Shown: positions 17,874 through 28,646, numbered from the stretch's first letter. The stretch is DNA of 35,218 nucleotides from Pseudomonadales bacterium (GCA_013043705.1 JABDNS010000053.1:1-35218); one strand, 5' to 3'. Notes: a model not told the origin generated them from the sequence alone. Translations and numbers: made by a program.

Positions 17874-19256
17874 TTGGGTCTTATCGACAACGCACCGCAA
17901 CTAGCGCAAACATTGCGTCAATCCCTGCGCGGTGCTGCCAGAATCAATCGCACGTTTATCAAAGGCTCACCGCTTGTGGCGCGCTGCCTAAGGCATCGTC
18001 GCCCGCCGGAGCCGCGCGAGTTGCGCGAATTATTCGAGTCGCTTGGCACTACCTATATCAAGCTGGGGCAGTTTATTGCCAGTTCGCCCAGCTTGTTTCC
18101 CGAGCCTTACATCGAGGAATTCCAGCTCTGCCTGGATCGCACACCTAATGTGCCGTTTAGCATTATTGCAAAAACCATTGAATCGGAGCTAAGCGCCAGA
18201 ATTGAACAAAAGTTTTCGCGCATCGACCCAAGGCCGCTGGCCTCGGCCTCAATTGCGCAAGTGCATGCGGCGGTGATGCTGGACGGGCGCGAAGTTGTTG
18301 TTAAAGTGCAAAAGCCCGCGGTTCGCGAAACCATAAACACCGATTTAAACACCGCATTTCTGGTTGCGCGACTGCTAGAGATGGTAACGCCCACGTTAAG
18401 CCGCTCGGCGATCACCGACATTATCACCGAGTTGCACGCCTCCATGATTGATGAATGCGACTTTGTCAAAGAAGCACGCAACCTGGTCGCGTTCAATAAT
18501 TTTTGTGCGCAAAGCAATATTAGCGATGTGTTCGCACCGTTGCCGATAGTAAGCGCCTCATCGGGCAGGGTGCTAACCATGGAGCGTGTGCACGGGCGCT
18601 CGCTGGTCTCCGATCAATGGGTTAGCGAAGCGGATAAACAAAAAGTACAACGCGGATTATTTAACGCGATGCAGGCCTGGCTGCAATCGGTAAGCGATTG
18701 CGAAACCTTTCACGCCGATCTGCATAGTGGCAATATGCTATTGCAGGACGATGGCCGGGTTGCGTTTATCGATTTTGGTATGGTCGGCCGCTTAGAGCCG
18801 CGGGTTTGGCAAGCGGTACAAAATTTGTATGCGGGTATCGTGGCAGAGGATATCAATAAGGTTGCGTCTGCGATGATTGATGTAGGTATGACCAAGCACA
18901 AAGTTTACCAGCGTGAATTGGTCGACGATCTGGAGGCAGTGTTGAATGGCCTGGACGAAGAGCCGATCGAGTCGGCCGCACAAACAACTTCAGGCTATGC
19001 TGCCGGGCAAAAAAATAAGCGCAGTGAGCAGCGCGCCGATGAGCAGCTTGCGGCGTTGATGCGCGTGGCCACGCGTCACGGCATTCGCTTCCCCAGTGCG
19101 TTTACATTGTTGCTCAAGCAGTTGCTTTACTTCGACCGCTATCTTGATTTACTGGCGCCGGGCACCGATCTTTTTGGCGAAGAGGTGTTGAATGCCAGCA
19201 GCCTGTTTGACGGGCCTAGCGCTGAAATCGAGCCGGGCAATCGCGGGCTGCATTAG
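17874..19256 (+). CDS. ABC1/AarF/UbiB-family atypical kinase
   Basis: The 460-residue protein belongs to the atypical kinase family that includes UbiB, often linked to ubiquinone metabolism. Visible motifs are the KxGQ signature KLGQ at 63-66, the alanine-rich ASASIAQVH near 123-131 and the ATP-site lysine in VVVKVQ. The catalytic-loop-like FHADLHSGN near 279 and the metal-binding DFG near 300 are also present. It lacks the C-terminal membrane helices of E. coli UbiB, so it is more likely an AarF-like relative than the UbiB orthologue. The start is TTG with GTGGAG about ten bases upstream. It follows gyrB by 56 bases and converges with the next gene. Confidence 0.88.
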   Translation: MGLIDNAPQLAQTLRQSLRGAARINRTFIKGSPLVARCLRHRRPPEPRELRELFESLGTTYIKLGQFIASSPSLFPEPYIEEFQLCLDRTPNVPFSIIAKTIESELSARIEQKFSRIDPRPLASASIAQVHAAVMLDGREVVVKVQKPAVRETINTDLNTAFLVARLLEMVTPTLSRSAITDIITELHASMIDECDFVKEARNLVAFNNFCAQSNISDVFAPLPIVSASSGRVLTMERVHGRSLVSDQWVSEADKQKVQRGLFNAMQAWLQSVSDCETFHADLHSGNMLLQDDGRVAFIDFGMVGRLEPRVWQAVQNLYAGIVAEDINKVASAMIDVGMTKHKVYQRELVDDLEAVLNGLDEEPIESAAQTTSGYAAGQKNKRSEQRADEQLAALMRVATRHGIRFPSAFTLLLKQLLYFDRYLDLLAPGTDLFGEEVLNASSLFDGPSAEIEPGNRGLH

Positions 19257-19308
19257 CGCCTTAGGTTTTTACCAAACTCGCTGGCTGATTGCTAAAAGCC
19301 TGCCCTGC

Positions 19309-20808
19309 TTAAAAGTCCGGGCGAATAAGCAGGTCGATGCGCCGGTTAATCGTTCGCCCTTCGGCCGTTTCATTGTTCGCCACCGGGCGTGTTTCTCCAT
19401 AACCTACCGCTTCCATCTGCTTGAAAAATTTCTCAGGCATGTTTGCCGCCAGGTAGGCTGCAACGGCGTTGGCGCGCTGCTGCGATAATTCCAGGTTTAC
19501 GGCATCGCTGCCGAAAGAATCCGTGTGGCCTTCAACGCTAAGCTGCGCGCCAGGGAACTGCTTGAGTGCCTTGATTAGCTGTGCAAGCAGGTCAAAATGT
19601 TTGGCTTGTATGGTTGATTGGCCAGACTGGAAGTTGAGCCCGACCATACGCAGCAGCAAGTTACCGCCCTGTCGATAAACGCGCGCCTGCTCAAAACCAA
19701 ACATAGATTCCAACAGCGTAATTTTGTTTTTAATTTCTGCCTGTCGCATTAGGCGGCTGCTTTGTGAGCCAAGTTTTTGGTTAAGGATGCGCATTTCCTC
19801 TTCAGCTTCAGCCATCTCGGCTTTCAGCTCTACCAGTTCGGCCGCATCGGCGCGCAAGGCCAAGATTTTTGCACTCATTGCTGCGGTTGGCGCAGTCGCG
19901 CCTTTGTCCAGGTCGATGTGCATGTCTAGCGCGCTGGCCAGTTTGTGCAGCGGCGCTTCGCCTTCCAGCCACAACGCTTCTTCGCTCAATTGTTCTTCGC
20001 GGACACGGTGCAACTGTTGCTTTATATAAATGGCGTGGCCAGCCTGTACTTTGGCGCGCCGGGCAATCGAGCGTGCCTTGTCGGTATCGTAACGATTTTC
20101 ATTGAGTTCGAGCTCGGCCTGTTGCAACAGCGCCTTTGCTTCTTCCAGGGTTTTCGGCGCATATCGGGATACCTTCTGCCGTTCGGCCTCAGCGATCAAG
20201 CGCCTGGCTTCGGCGAGGTAATTGTTTTTAATTGCCGCGAGCTCAGCTGCGCGATACGCGCTTTCGGCTTGCGCGCCACGTTTTATTGCACTGTCTTTAC
20301 GACCCGATTCCAGTGCCTTTATTGCTGCCTGCAAATGTTTTTGTGCCGATGACCACTCGCCGGGGGCAAACTCACCAGCCTGCGCGGCGTCGGCGTCCTG
20401 GCGGGCTTGCAGTGCCGGCGCGAAAGTTTGCTGTGCAATATCAGCATTGCCGGCTGCGCTTAGATAAGCACTGCGCGCCTTGTCGAGGCTGCTTGAAATA
20501 CTGTCGATAGATTTGGCGCGGGACAATTTTTTCTCGGCGCTGCGATAGTGTTTTTCGGCTTGAGAATACGTTTCGGGCGAAAATTGCCCCGCCTGTGCTG
20601 CGCGAGCGGCGGCCTGCGCCGAATCAGTTTCGCCAAACAACTGGCTGCGCAAAGCGGCTTTCTTTTGGGCCGCAGCACTCTTTTGAGCCGCAGCGCTGGT
20701 TTCGGCCGCGACGCTACTGGAATAGCTTAGCAATGCGCTTGTCGGTAGCGATATAAACAGCACAACCAGCATCCAGCCAAATATCGTTTGCGGGCGAACG
20801 GTGAGCAT
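19309..20808 (-). CDS. OmpA-family peptidoglycan-binding protein with helical repeat region
   Basis: The 499-residue product starts with a hydrophobic signal or anchor (about residues 11-30). A long Ala/Glu/Gln-rich helical region follows (about 45-370). It contains repeated units of the form AxxAGxFxPxxxxxAxKxxxxA, typical of DUF4398-like repeats. The C-terminal OmpA domain (about 385-499) has GHTDSFGSDAVN, LSQQRANAVAAYL and GRTINRRIDLLI, including the Asp and Arg that bind diaminopimelate in peptidoglycan. It probably sits in the periplasm or outer membrane, bound to the cell wall. It is downstream of glyS on the same strand after 246 bases and is probably transcribed separately. The precise role is unknown. 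Confidence 0.88.
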   Translation of the reverse strand: MLTVRPQTIFGWMLVVLFISLPTSALLSYSSSVAAETSAAAQKSAAAQKKAALRSQLFGETDSAQAAARAAQAGQFSPETYSQAEKHYRSAEKKLSRAKSIDSISSSLDKARSAYLSAAGNADIAQQTFAPALQARQDADAAQAGEFAPGEWSSAQKHLQAAIKALESGRKDSAIKRGAQAESAYRAAELAAIKNNYLAEARRLIAEAERQKVSRYAPKTLEEAKALLQQAELELNENRYDTDKARSIARRAKVQAGHAIYIKQQLHRVREEQLSEEALWLEGEAPLHKLASALDMHIDLDKGATAPTAAMSAKILALRADAAELVELKAEMAEAEEEMRILNQKLGSQSSRLMRQAEIKNKITLLESMFGFEQARVYRQGGNLLLRMVGLNFQSGQSTIQAKHFDLLAQLIKALKQFPGAQLSVEGHTDSFGSDAVNLELSQQRANAVAAYLAANMPEKFFKQMEAVGYGETRPVANNETAEGRTINRRIDLLIRPDF

Positions 20809-21054
20809 AGTTTTTCCGGAACGCTTAAAGCGTCATCAATGAATACAGGCCTGGCGATTCGGGTCGCTACGCCACGCTGGCGGCCGCCACTAATCGTGCA
20901 AGCCGGCAGCTTAAGCTTTGGATACTAGCACCGCCACAGCGCTTTGCTGGTTAACAAAATACCGTTTTGCCGACCGGGCGGCGAGCGCGCCGGCAATTGT
21001 GTTAGTTGGTACTAACTTATTATTAAAGCGTTTATTTTGCTAGCGAACTTGAGG

Positions 21055-23157
21055 CTAGGCTTTGGCGACGGCGAGTACTGAAATGTCGGCCACGCTAAGG
21101 AACAGTGCGCGCAGGCGCGCCAGCAGGGCCAGGCGGTTGTCACGCAATTTGGGGTCGTCAGCGTTAACCATCACGTTGTCGAAAAAAGCATCAACCGGTT
21201 CGCGCAAGCTGGTAAGCGCCAGCAGCCCCTCGCGATAATCGCCGGCTTCAAATAATGGCTGGCATTGAGTAGCGGCGGCGTCCAGTGCGGTGCACAACGC
21301 TTGTTCGGCGGGCTCCGCCAGCAGCGCCAGGTCGAAACTGTTGGCGTCGACGGTGCCGGCTTTCTCCAGGATATTGCCTACTCGCTTGTTGGCTGCGGCC
21401 AGGCTCTGGCTTTCGTCGCGAGCGGTAAAGCTGGCTACAGCCTGAACCCGCGCATCAAAATCCAGCGCGTTGTAGCCAGCCACGCACCGCACCGCCTGGA
21501 ACACCTCGGTAGCCAGGCCTTGCTCTTGGTAGTGGGCGGCAAAACGGTCGAAGACATAGTCGCCAACTTGTTGCGCGGTGGCCCGCGCATCATCAATTAC
21601 CGCATGCTGTTTCGCTGCGGCGAGCGCCAACTCGGCCAGGTCGACCGCCAGATTGTTTTGCAAAATAATTTGTAACAGGCCAATCGAGGCGCGGCGCAGC
21701 GCGAACGGATCTTTGGACCCTGAAGGCAATTGGCCAATTCCAAATATGCCGGTGAGCGTATCGAGTCGATCGGCCATCGCCACCGCGCAGGCTTCGCCCG
21801 ACGTTGGCACCTGGTCGCCGGCGTGGCGTGGAAAATAATGTTGCTCGATAGCTAGCGCAACGTTGTTGTGCAGGCCTTCGTGCCTGGCGTAGTAGCCGCC
21901 GGCAATACCCTGCATTTTGTCAAACTCCAATACCATGTCGGAAGCCAGGTCCGCTTTGCAAAGTTGGCCGGCTTGTTGCGCTTGGCTGGCATCTGCGCCA
22001 ATGGTTGCTGCAATGGATTTTGCCAACGCTGCAATACGCTCGGTTTTTTCAAATACGGTACCGAGCTTTTGCTGGAATACAATCGGGCGCAAGCGCTCGC
22101 GCAACGTTGCCAGTGAGTGCTTGCAATCGGTATCGAAGAAGAATGCGGCATCTGCAAGCCGCGGGCGAATAACTCGCTCGTTACCGATGATAACCTTGCT
22201 GGCATCCTTGCTTTCAATATTGCTTACCGCAACAAAGTTCGGCATCAAAGCGCCGCTGCTGTCGCGCAAGTGAAAATACTTTTGGTGCTCGCTCATCGAG
22301 TACACCAGCGCTTCGTGTGGCACGCGTAAAAACGCCGCATCGAAGGCACCGGCCAGTGCTACCGGCTTTTCAACCAGCGCAGTTACTTCATCCAGTAAAT
22401 CTTTTTCGATAACCGCGCTGCCGCCAAGTGATTCAGCACAAGCTTGCACCTGTTGCACGATCATTTCGCGGCGAGCGTCAAAGCTGGCAACGACATGCGC
22501 GTCGCCAAGTTGTTGCTCGTAGCTAATAGCCGATTGAATCTGGATGGCCTGCGGCGCGTGAAATCGGTGACCGTAACTGCTGCGCCCGGCGCGCAGGCCA
22601 AGCACTTCTCCGTCAACAATATCCTCACCCAGCAACATAACTAACCAGTGCACCGGGCGCACAAATTCAACCCGGCTGGCGCCCCAGCGCATGCGCTTGG
22701 GAATTGGCAGGGCTGCCAACGCGCGCGCGACAATCCCTGGCATAAGGTCTGCAGCCGGTTGGCCCGCTTCGGTGCTGCGAAAACACAGCCGCTCGCCCTT
22801 GTCGGTTTCTGCGCGTTGTAGCTGCTCAAATTCAACACCGTTGCTGCGCGCGAAACCCAACGCGGCTTTGCTCGGCTGGCCTTCTTTATCGAACGCGGCT
22901 GCCACCGCCGGGCCGAGCTTTTCAATCTGTTGCTCGGGTTGCAAAGTGGGCAGCGCGCGAATCCGTACCGCCAGGCGTCGCGGGCTGGCGAAGCACTCGA
23001 CCTGCTTGGCCTCGACGGCCAAACGCGCCTGTGCCAAGCCTGTTTGCAGTTCAGCAGCGAACGCTGCTGAGAGTTTTGACAGTGCGGTCGGAGGCAGCTC
23101 TTCTGTACCCAGCTCCACCAAGAAGGGCGCTGTTGCTGAATGTAAGTGCTTACTCAT
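21055..23157 (-). CDS. glyS: Glycyl-tRNA synthetase beta subunit
   Basis: This is the beta chain of the alpha2beta2 glycyl-tRNA synthetase, which recognises and charges tRNA-Gly. The 700-residue product begins with the family signature [12 protein letters not shown] (residues 12-23). It contains [17 protein letters not shown] and [13 protein letters not shown], and a C-terminal anticodon-binding region. Its ATG overlaps the glyQ stop as ATGA (23154-23157), so the two are translationally coupled. The length is normal (about 690). Confidence 0.98.
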   Translation of the reverse strand: MSKHLHSATAPFLVELGTEELPPTALSKLSAAFAAELQTGLAQARLAVEAKQVECFASPRRLAVRIRALPTLQPEQQIEKLGPAVAAAFDKEGQPSKAALGFARSNGVEFEQLQRAETDKGERLCFRSTEAGQPAADLMPGIVARALAALPIPKRMRWGASRVEFVRPVHWLVMLLGEDIVDGEVLGLRAGRSSYGHRFHAPQAIQIQSAISYEQQLGDAHVVASFDARREMIVQQVQACAESLGGSAVIEKDLLDEVTALVEKPVALAGAFDAAFLRVPHEALVYSMSEHQKYFHLRDSSGALMPNFVAVSNIESKDASKVIIGNERVIRPRLADAAFFFDTDCKHSLATLRERLRPIVFQQKLGTVFEKTERIAALAKSIAATIGADASQAQQAGQLCKADLASDMVLEFDKMQGIAGGYYARHEGLHNNVALAIEQHYFPRHAGDQVPTSGEACAVAMADRLDTLTGIFGIGQLPSGSKDPFALRRASIGLLQIILQNNLAVDLAELALAAAKQHAVIDDARATAQQVGDYVFDRFAAHYQEQGLATEVFQAVRCVAGYNALDFDARVQAVASFTARDESQSLAAANKRVGNILEKAGTVDANSFDLALLAEPAEQALCTALDAAATQCQPLFEAGDYREGLLALTSLREPVDAFFDNVMVNADDPKLRDNRLALLARLRALFLSVADISVLAVAKA

Positions 23158-24116
23158 TTATTTTCGCCCGCGGCTTTTTCAAGCTTGCTCAATACTTCAT
23201 CGCGCAATTCGGGCGGTGCCAGCGGAAAGCCCAGTTTGGCTCGCGTGGTGAAGTAGGCCTCAGCCACCGCGCGCGCGAGCGTGCGCACGCGCAAGATAAA
23301 TCGCTGCCTTTCGGTAACTGAAATGGCGTGGCGGGCGTCGAGCAAGTTAAACGCGTGAGAAGCTTTCATAACCATTTCATAGGCGGGTAAAGAAAGCCCG
23401 GCTTCGATCAGTTGTTGGCTTTGCGTTTCGCACTCATCGAACAGGGAAAAAAGGAATTCAGTGTTGGCGTGTTCGAAGTTGTAGGCCGACATCTCCACTT
23501 CGTTTTGGTGGAACACGTCGCCGTAGGTCACATCGCCGTGCGGCCCCCTGGCCCAAACCAGGTCGTAGATCGAGTCGACACCTTGCAGCACCATCGCGAT
23601 GCGTTCCAGGCCGTAGGTAATTTCGCCCGACACCGGATAGCACTCCAGCCCACCAACTTGCTGGAAGTAAGTAAACTGCGTGACCTCCATGCCGTTCAGC
23701 CAGACCTCCCAACCCAGGCCCCAGGCACCTAGCGTGGGTGATTCCCAATTGTCCTCGACAAAACGCACGTCATTTTCCAGCGCATCGACGCCAATTTTGG
23801 CCAGCGAATCCAGGTACAGCTGCTGGATATTATCGGGCGAGGGCTTCAGGATGACCTGGAATTGGTAGTAGTGCTGGAGACGGTTCGGATTGTCGCCATA
23901 GCGGCCATCGGTGGGTCTGCGGCAGGGCTGCACGTACGCGGTGTTCCAGGTTTCCGGGCCGATAGCGCGCAAAAAAGTTGCCGGGTGAAAAGTGCCAGCG
24001 CCCACTTCCATATCGAGCGGTTGCAGCACTACGCAGCCGTAGTCTGCCCAGAAGGCTTGCAGCGCAAGAATCAGGTCCTGGAAGGTAGCGGGTGTTGTCC
24101 CTGAGTTGGCGGTCAC
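23154..24116 (-). CDS. glyQ: Glycyl-tRNA synthetase alpha subunit
   Basis: This is the catalytic alpha chain of the class II glycyl-tRNA synthetase that makes glycyl-adenylate. The 320-residue product carries [30 protein letters not shown] and [13 protein letters not shown] near the N-terminus and [12 protein letters not shown] in the middle. All are highly conserved. The family usually has 300-320 residues. It overlaps glyS by four bases. The upstream gene trkH is on the same strand with a gap of about 100 bases that contains a hairpin. Confidence 0.98.
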   Translation of the reverse strand: MTANSGTTPATFQDLILALQAFWADYGCVVLQPLDMEVGAGTFHPATFLRAIGPETWNTAYVQPCRRPTDGRYGDNPNRLQHYYQFQVILKPSPDNIQQLYLDSLAKIGVDALENDVRFVEDNWESPTLGAWGLGWEVWLNGMEVTQFTYFQQVGGLECYPVSGEITYGLERIAMVLQGVDSIYDLVWARGPHGDVTYGDVFHQNEVEMSAYNFEHANTEFLFSLFDECETQSQQLIEAGLSLPAYEMVMKASHAFNLLDARHAISVTERQRFILRVRTLARAVAEAYFTTRAKLGFPLAPPELRDEVLSKLEKAAGENK

Positions 24117-24151
24117 GGCAGGTCTTGTTGAATGAGTTTAATTTTCAAATG

Positions 24152-24173
24152 GCCGGGCTATTAGCTGCCCGGC
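24152..24173 (-). terminator. Possible terminator after trkH
   Basis: GCCGGGC and GCCCGGC form a 7-base stem with an 8-base loop between the trkH stop and the glyQ start. On the minus strand the following sequence (CATTTGAAAATT) is only moderately T-rich, so termination efficiency is uncertain. Confidence 0.4.
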
Positions 24174-24216
24174 AGCGGCGCGCAATTATACCTGTTTGCA
24201 ACGATTTGTCGCCGCG

Positions 24217-25701
24217 CTACTTGCGCCAAAAGGCCGGCGTGAATAGCACCAGCAGGGTAAATACCTCCAGGCGACCCAGCAGCATGGAAAGACACAGTAT
24301 CCACTTGGTGGTTGACGGCAGTGATGCGTAGTTAAACGCCACGTCGCCAAGCCCAGGCCCGAGGTTATTTAGCGTTGCGCCCACCGCACCAAACGCGGAA
24401 ATGTAATCCACACCAGTACTCGCCACCGCCAGCATTAGCGCAAAAAATACCATCACGTAAATCGCGAAAAAGCTCCATACCGCGTTCACAACACTTTCTG
24501 CAACGGTGCGATGGCCAATTTTTAATGGCAGCGCCGCGTTAGGGTGCACCAAGCGCAGCAGCTCACGGTAGCCTTGCTTAATAATTAGCAATAACCTGAT
24601 TGCCTTCAAGCCGCCGCCGGTCGAGCCGGCACAGGCACCCATAAAGGCCAGGTAAAACATAAACAGCGGCAGCAAGTTCGGCCAGGCAGTGTAGTCGGTA
24701 GAGGCAAAGCCGGTGGTGGTGGCCAGCGAAACCACCTGGAATACACCGTGGGATATTCGATCTAGCCAGGCCTCGCCGTCGAACCTGCCGCCAAGCAGAG
24801 CGGCGAAATGGCCGTCGACCTTGAGTAACAAAACAGCCGCAACCAGGCACGATACAAAAATAACCGCGTAGAAAAATTTTAACTCCGAGTCGCGCCAATA
24901 GTGCAGCAAGCTGCGATCGCGAAAAGCAAAGTAGTGCAATGCGAAATTAACACCGGCCAACAACATGAACACACTACCTATCCACAAAACGGCGTAGTTT
25001 TCAAAATAGGCCATGCTGGCATCATGTGTACTGAAGCCACCTATAGCAACGGTGGAGAAGCTGTGCGCCAGTGCGTCGAATGGCGTCATGCCCGCCAGCC
25101 AGTAACATAAGGCGCAGGCAATAGTCATGACCAAATAAATGGTAAACAACACCTTGGCGGTGCTGGTAATACGCGGCGTTAGTTTATTGTCTTTCATCGG
25201 CCCGGGCGTTTCGGCCTTGTACAATTGCATGCCGCCGATACCAAGCATCGGCAAGATAGCAATCGCGATAACGATGATGCCGATGCCGCCTAACCACTGC
25301 AATTGTTGGCGATAGTAGAGCAGTGATTTAGGCAATGCATCGAGACCGGTGATAACCGTAGCACCGGTGGTCGTTAGCCCCGAAACCGATTCAAAAACCG
25401 CATCGGTTAGCGTCATATCCAGTTGCGAAGCAAAGTAAAGCGGCAGCGCGCCAAACGAACCAAGCACCAACCAGAACAGTGAGGTAATTAGAAAGCCGTC
25501 GCGCGCGCGCAGTTGGCCTTGATGGCCTCTTTTGGGCAACCAAAGCGCCGCGCCAGTGGCGGCGGTGATGGTAAAAGCAAGCAGGAAAGCAGCAAGGGTT
25601 TCCTCGCGATAGTAAAACGCAAAACCCAGCGGTAGCAACATGGTCAAGCTGAAGATCAGCAGTAACAGGCCGAGTAGTGCGCGTATCAGGTTTAATTGCA
25701 T
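24217..25701 (-). CDS. trkH: Trk potassium uptake protein TrkH
   Basis: TrkH is the membrane pore of the Trk potassium transporter, regulated by TrkA. The 494-residue hydrophobic product contains four pore repeats with their selectivity glycines: TTTGATV, STVAIGGFST, TTTGFAST and TLNNLGPGLGD. There are about ten membrane segments. The length is normal (about 483). It follows trkA by 33 bases on the same strand and is probably in one operon with it. Confidence 0.97.
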   Translation of the reverse strand: MQLNLIRALLGLLLLIFSLTMLLPLGFAFYYREETLAAFLLAFTITAATGAALWLPKRGHQGQLRARDGFLITSLFWLVLGSFGALPLYFASQLDMTLTDAVFESVSGLTTTGATVITGLDALPKSLLYYRQQLQWLGGIGIIVIAIAILPMLGIGGMQLYKAETPGPMKDNKLTPRITSTAKVLFTIYLVMTIACALCYWLAGMTPFDALAHSFSTVAIGGFSTHDASMAYFENYAVLWIGSVFMLLAGVNFALHYFAFRDRSLLHYWRDSELKFFYAVIFVSCLVAAVLLLKVDGHFAALLGGRFDGEAWLDRISHGVFQVVSLATTTGFASTDYTAWPNLLPLFMFYLAFMGACAGSTGGGLKAIRLLLIIKQGYRELLRLVHPNAALPLKIGHRTVAESVVNAVWSFFAIYVMVFFALMLAVASTGVDYISAFGAVGATLNNLGPGLGDVAFNYASLPSTTKWILCLSMLLGRLEVFTLLVLFTPAFWRK

Positions 25702-25734
25702 GGGCGATAGGGCTGCGCGTACGGACGCAACGTT

Positions 25735-27114
25735 TTAACCGAAGAAACCAATGTCAACCTGGAATAGCGCCTCTACGGCGGGTATCTGGGTTTTATCGGC
25801 GAGAAACACAACCACGTGGTCATCCGGTTCGATTACGGTGTTGCGATGCGCAACGATAACTTTTTTGCCGCGCACCACTGCACCAAAGCGAACGCCCTCG
25901 GGCAGCTGCAGCTCATCGATGCGCCGGCCCACAATTTTCGATGTTTTTGTATCTCCGTGCGCAACTATTTCTATAGCCTCGGCGGCGCCGCGCCTGAGCG
26001 AGTGAACCGCTGCCATATCACCGCGACGCACATGTGTGAGAAGGCTGCCAATGGTTACCTGCTGCGGCGCAAAGGCAATATCGATATCTGCACCTTGTAC
26101 AAGGTCGACGTAGGCGGAGTTGGCAATTAGCGTGATAACTTTTCGTGCGCCCAGTTTTTTGGCAAGCAGCGATGACATAATATTGGCTTCGTCATCGTTG
26201 GTCAGCGCAATGAATACATCAATCGCATCGATGTTTTCATTTACTAGCAGATCTTTGTCAGACGCACTCCCTTTTAGCACGATAGTCTTTGCAAGTTTTT
26301 CGGCTAGTACTTCGGCGCGCTCTTCGTCGCACTCAATCAGTTTTACTGAGAATTTATTTTCTATTGCCTGCGCAAGCCGAAGGCCGATGTTGCCGCCACC
26401 GGCAATCATCAGGCGGCGGTAGGGGCGACTCAGCTGGCCAAGCTCCTGCATCACCGGCTTTATGTTATCTGCCGCGGCAATATAGAAAACCTCGTCTAGC
26501 GGTTCGATTTCGGTGTCACGCTGCGGCTTTATCGCGCGATCGCCGCGAAATATAGCGGCCACCCTGGCATCGTGCTTGGGGGTCATTTTGCGTATGTCAT
26601 ATAGCGTCTCGCCGATAAATTTATCGCCGGCGTGCGCGCGGATTGCGACCAGGCGCACTTTGCCCTCGGCGAATTCGAGCACTTGCAACGCGCCAGGATG
26701 ATTTAGCAAGCCGATGATGTGGTGGGTAACCAACTGCTCCGGCGAGATCAGCACATCGATCGGTATGGCCGCCTTATGAAACAAGTCGGCGTGCACCACA
26801 TAGCTTTTGGCGCGCACACGGCAAATTTTGGTTGGCGTGTGGTACTTGGTGTGAGCAATCTGGCAAGCCATCATGTTTATTTCATCGATGCCGGTCACCG
26901 CAACCAGCATGTCGGCGTCTTCGGCGCCGGCTTCGCCGAGTATTTCCGGGTGCGAAGCGTGGCCAACGACAATGCCAATATCGAGTCGGTCGCGCAACTC
27001 GCGCAGGCGCGCGGGATGGTTGTCGACCACGGTAACTTCCATGTGCTGTTCGTTAGAGAGGCTTTCGGCCAGTGCAGTGCCTACCTGGCCCGCACCGAGA
27101 ATAATAATTTTCAT
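25735..27114 (-). CDS. trkA: Trk system potassium uptake regulator TrkA
   Basis: TrkA is the cytoplasmic NAD(H)/nucleotide-binding regulator that gates TrkH. The 459-residue product has two RCK units. Each has a Rossmann motif, ILGAGQVGTALAE at 4-16 and IAGGGNIGLRLAQ near 236-248, followed by a C-terminal RCK domain. The length equals that of E. coli TrkA (458). It precedes trkH by 33 bases. The upstream gap to rsmB (27115-27246) contains a hairpin. Confidence 0.98.
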   Translation of the reverse strand: MKIIILGAGQVGTALAESLSNEQHMEVTVVDNHPARLRELRDRLDIGIVVGHASHPEILGEAGAEDADMLVAVTGIDEINMMACQIAHTKYHTPTKICRVRAKSYVVHADLFHKAAIPIDVLISPEQLVTHHIIGLLNHPGALQVLEFAEGKVRLVAIRAHAGDKFIGETLYDIRKMTPKHDARVAAIFRGDRAIKPQRDTEIEPLDEVFYIAAADNIKPVMQELGQLSRPYRRLMIAGGGNIGLRLAQAIENKFSVKLIECDEERAEVLAEKLAKTIVLKGSASDKDLLVNENIDAIDVFIALTNDDEANIMSSLLAKKLGARKVITLIANSAYVDLVQGADIDIAFAPQQVTIGSLLTHVRRGDMAAVHSLRRGAAEAIEIVAHGDTKTSKIVGRRIDELQLPEGVRFGAVVRGKKVIVAHRNTVIEPDDHVVVFLADKTQIPAVEALFQVDIGFFG

Positions 27115-27176
27115 GCTAACGGCTAGTTGAGCGGGCGACGTGTAGCGGCCACCGACGGGTTTCCATTGCGAGTATT

Positions 27177-27207
27177 ATCGCCCGGGGCATAGACCGGTTC
27201 GGGCGAT
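27177..27207. repeat. Inverted repeat between rsmB and trkA
   Basis: ATCGCCCG and CGGGCGAT are perfect 8-base arms with a 15-base loop. It lies 63 bases upstream of the trkA start in the leftward transcript. There is no following T-run, so it is probably not an efficient intrinsic terminator. It might affect RNA stability or trkA expression. Confidence 0.4.
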
Positions 27208-27246
27208 GCAGGGTAGCGCGTTGATGAAGAGCACAAAGTGTGCGCG

Positions 27247-28623
27247 CTAGCGCAATGGTGATTTTCGAAGTCTGGCATAAAAAAAGCCGTCGTTGCTGGC
27301 CTTTTTTGGTAGTAATTGCCGTCCGGCACCACAGGCGATGCCCCACTGCGCGTCAATTGGTAGTGCTGACGCGCCCGCCTCGTTGTCCAGGAACGTAGCG
27401 ATGACCCTTTCGTTTTCTTCTCGCAACACCGAGCAGCTGCAGTACAGTAGTTCGCCGTCATCGGCCAGCGTTATCCAAAGCGCTGTGAGTAGATTCAGCT
27501 GGGCACCGGCTAACTTGGCAATATCCGCCTCGCGCCTCAGCAGTTTGATATCCGGGTGCCTTGCAATCACACCGCTGCCCGAGCACGGCGCATCCAGCAA
27601 AATCCTGTCGAAGGGCTGGCCGCGCCACCAGCTGCCGGTATCGCTGGCATCGGCAACCTCTAATTTAGCAACGCCACTGCGGCTGCAGCGCTTCAGGTTT
27701 TCATGCACCCGCGCCAAGCGGCCAGCATCGAGATCCAGCGCGCAGAGAGACTTCGGTTGGCAATGCTGAAGGATATGCAGGGTTTTGCCGCCCGGCGCGG
27801 CGCAGGCATCAAGCACGCTCGCGCCTTCGCCGGCGTGTAGCAATGCTGCGGCGAGTTGAGCGCCGCTATCCTGTACGCTGCACAGGCCCTCGTCGAAACC
27901 GGGTAGCGTGGTCGGGTCGCAGGCATGCTCGAGCAGCAGCGCACTGTCGCAAACCTCACTGGTTTGCGAAGCAAGGCCTGCAGCTTGCAGTGTGTGTTGG
28001 TAGTCTGCTCGCGGTTGCCTGGCAATATCAACCCGCAAGGCCATATGCGGCGGGCTGTTGTTATATTCAATAATTTGCTGCCAGTGCTGTGGCCAGTCTG
28101 CTTTTAAACGCTGGTATAGCCATTGCGGGTGCGATGCGAGCGCCGCTTCGCTGGCCTGTGCAGGCCGCGGTATTTGCTTGCGGTCGCCTTGCTCCAGATC
28201 GCGAAGGCAGTTGCGCAGTACGGCGTTTACCAGCCCTTTGGCCCAGGTTTTTTGCAGTGCAATGCAAGCATTCACGGTTGCGCTTAATGCGGCGTGATCC
28301 GGGGTGCGCAGGAAAACCAGTTGATAGAGGCCGATCAGCAGCAGCGCATGAATATCAGCATCGCGCTTGCCCAGTGGCTTTTTAAGGCGCGAACCAAGCA
28401 TGACTTCAAGCAGTGCATACCGGCGCAAGCTGCCGTAGCAAAGTTCGCGAAACAGCGCCAGGTCGCGAGGATTGAGTTGGCTTTGGTCGGGCAATACCGC
28501 TTTTTGTGTGGCGCCACGTTTGTTCGCGCGCGCGCGCGGCATGTCGATGCTGCCATCGAAAGGCCTGCCATCGGCGATAACCGCGGCCAGCGAACTGGCC
28601 GCCAGCGCCCTAACGTTTTGCAT
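27247..28623 (-). CDS. rsmB: 16S rRNA (cytosine-C5) methyltransferase RsmB (Sun)
   Basis: RsmB methylates C967 of 16S rRNA (E. coli numbering). The 458-residue product has an N-terminal NusB-like RNA-binding domain (about 1-170) and a SAM-dependent catalytic domain. The latter shows VLDACAAPGGKTLHIL (SAM site), LDAPCSGSG and LLYCSCSVLREENE, which provide the two cysteines used in catalysis and product release. Residues 25-45 (PFDGSIDMPRARANKRGATQ) are an insertion relative to E. coli (429 residues). It follows fmt by 23 bases. Confidence 0.97.
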   Translation of the reverse strand: MQNVRALAASSLAAVIADGRPFDGSIDMPRARANKRGATQKAVLPDQSQLNPRDLALFRELCYGSLRRYALLEVMLGSRLKKPLGKRDADIHALLLIGLYQLVFLRTPDHAALSATVNACIALQKTWAKGLVNAVLRNCLRDLEQGDRKQIPRPAQASEAALASHPQWLYQRLKADWPQHWQQIIEYNNSPPHMALRVDIARQPRADYQHTLQAAGLASQTSEVCDSALLLEHACDPTTLPGFDEGLCSVQDSGAQLAAALLHAGEGASVLDACAAPGGKTLHILQHCQPKSLCALDLDAGRLARVHENLKRCSRSGVAKLEVADASDTGSWWRGQPFDRILLDAPCSGSGVIARHPDIKLLRREADIAKLAGAQLNLLTALWITLADDGELLYCSCSVLREENERVIATFLDNEAGASALPIDAQWGIACGAGRQLLPKKASNDGFFYARLRKSPLR

Positions 28624-28646
28624 CAGGCGCGCGCAAAAAACATGTA

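Noticed and set aside
25813-25818. CACGTG palindrome in trkA as a possible parS
   Set aside because: The flanks (ACC and GGT) do not match TGTTT/AAACA.
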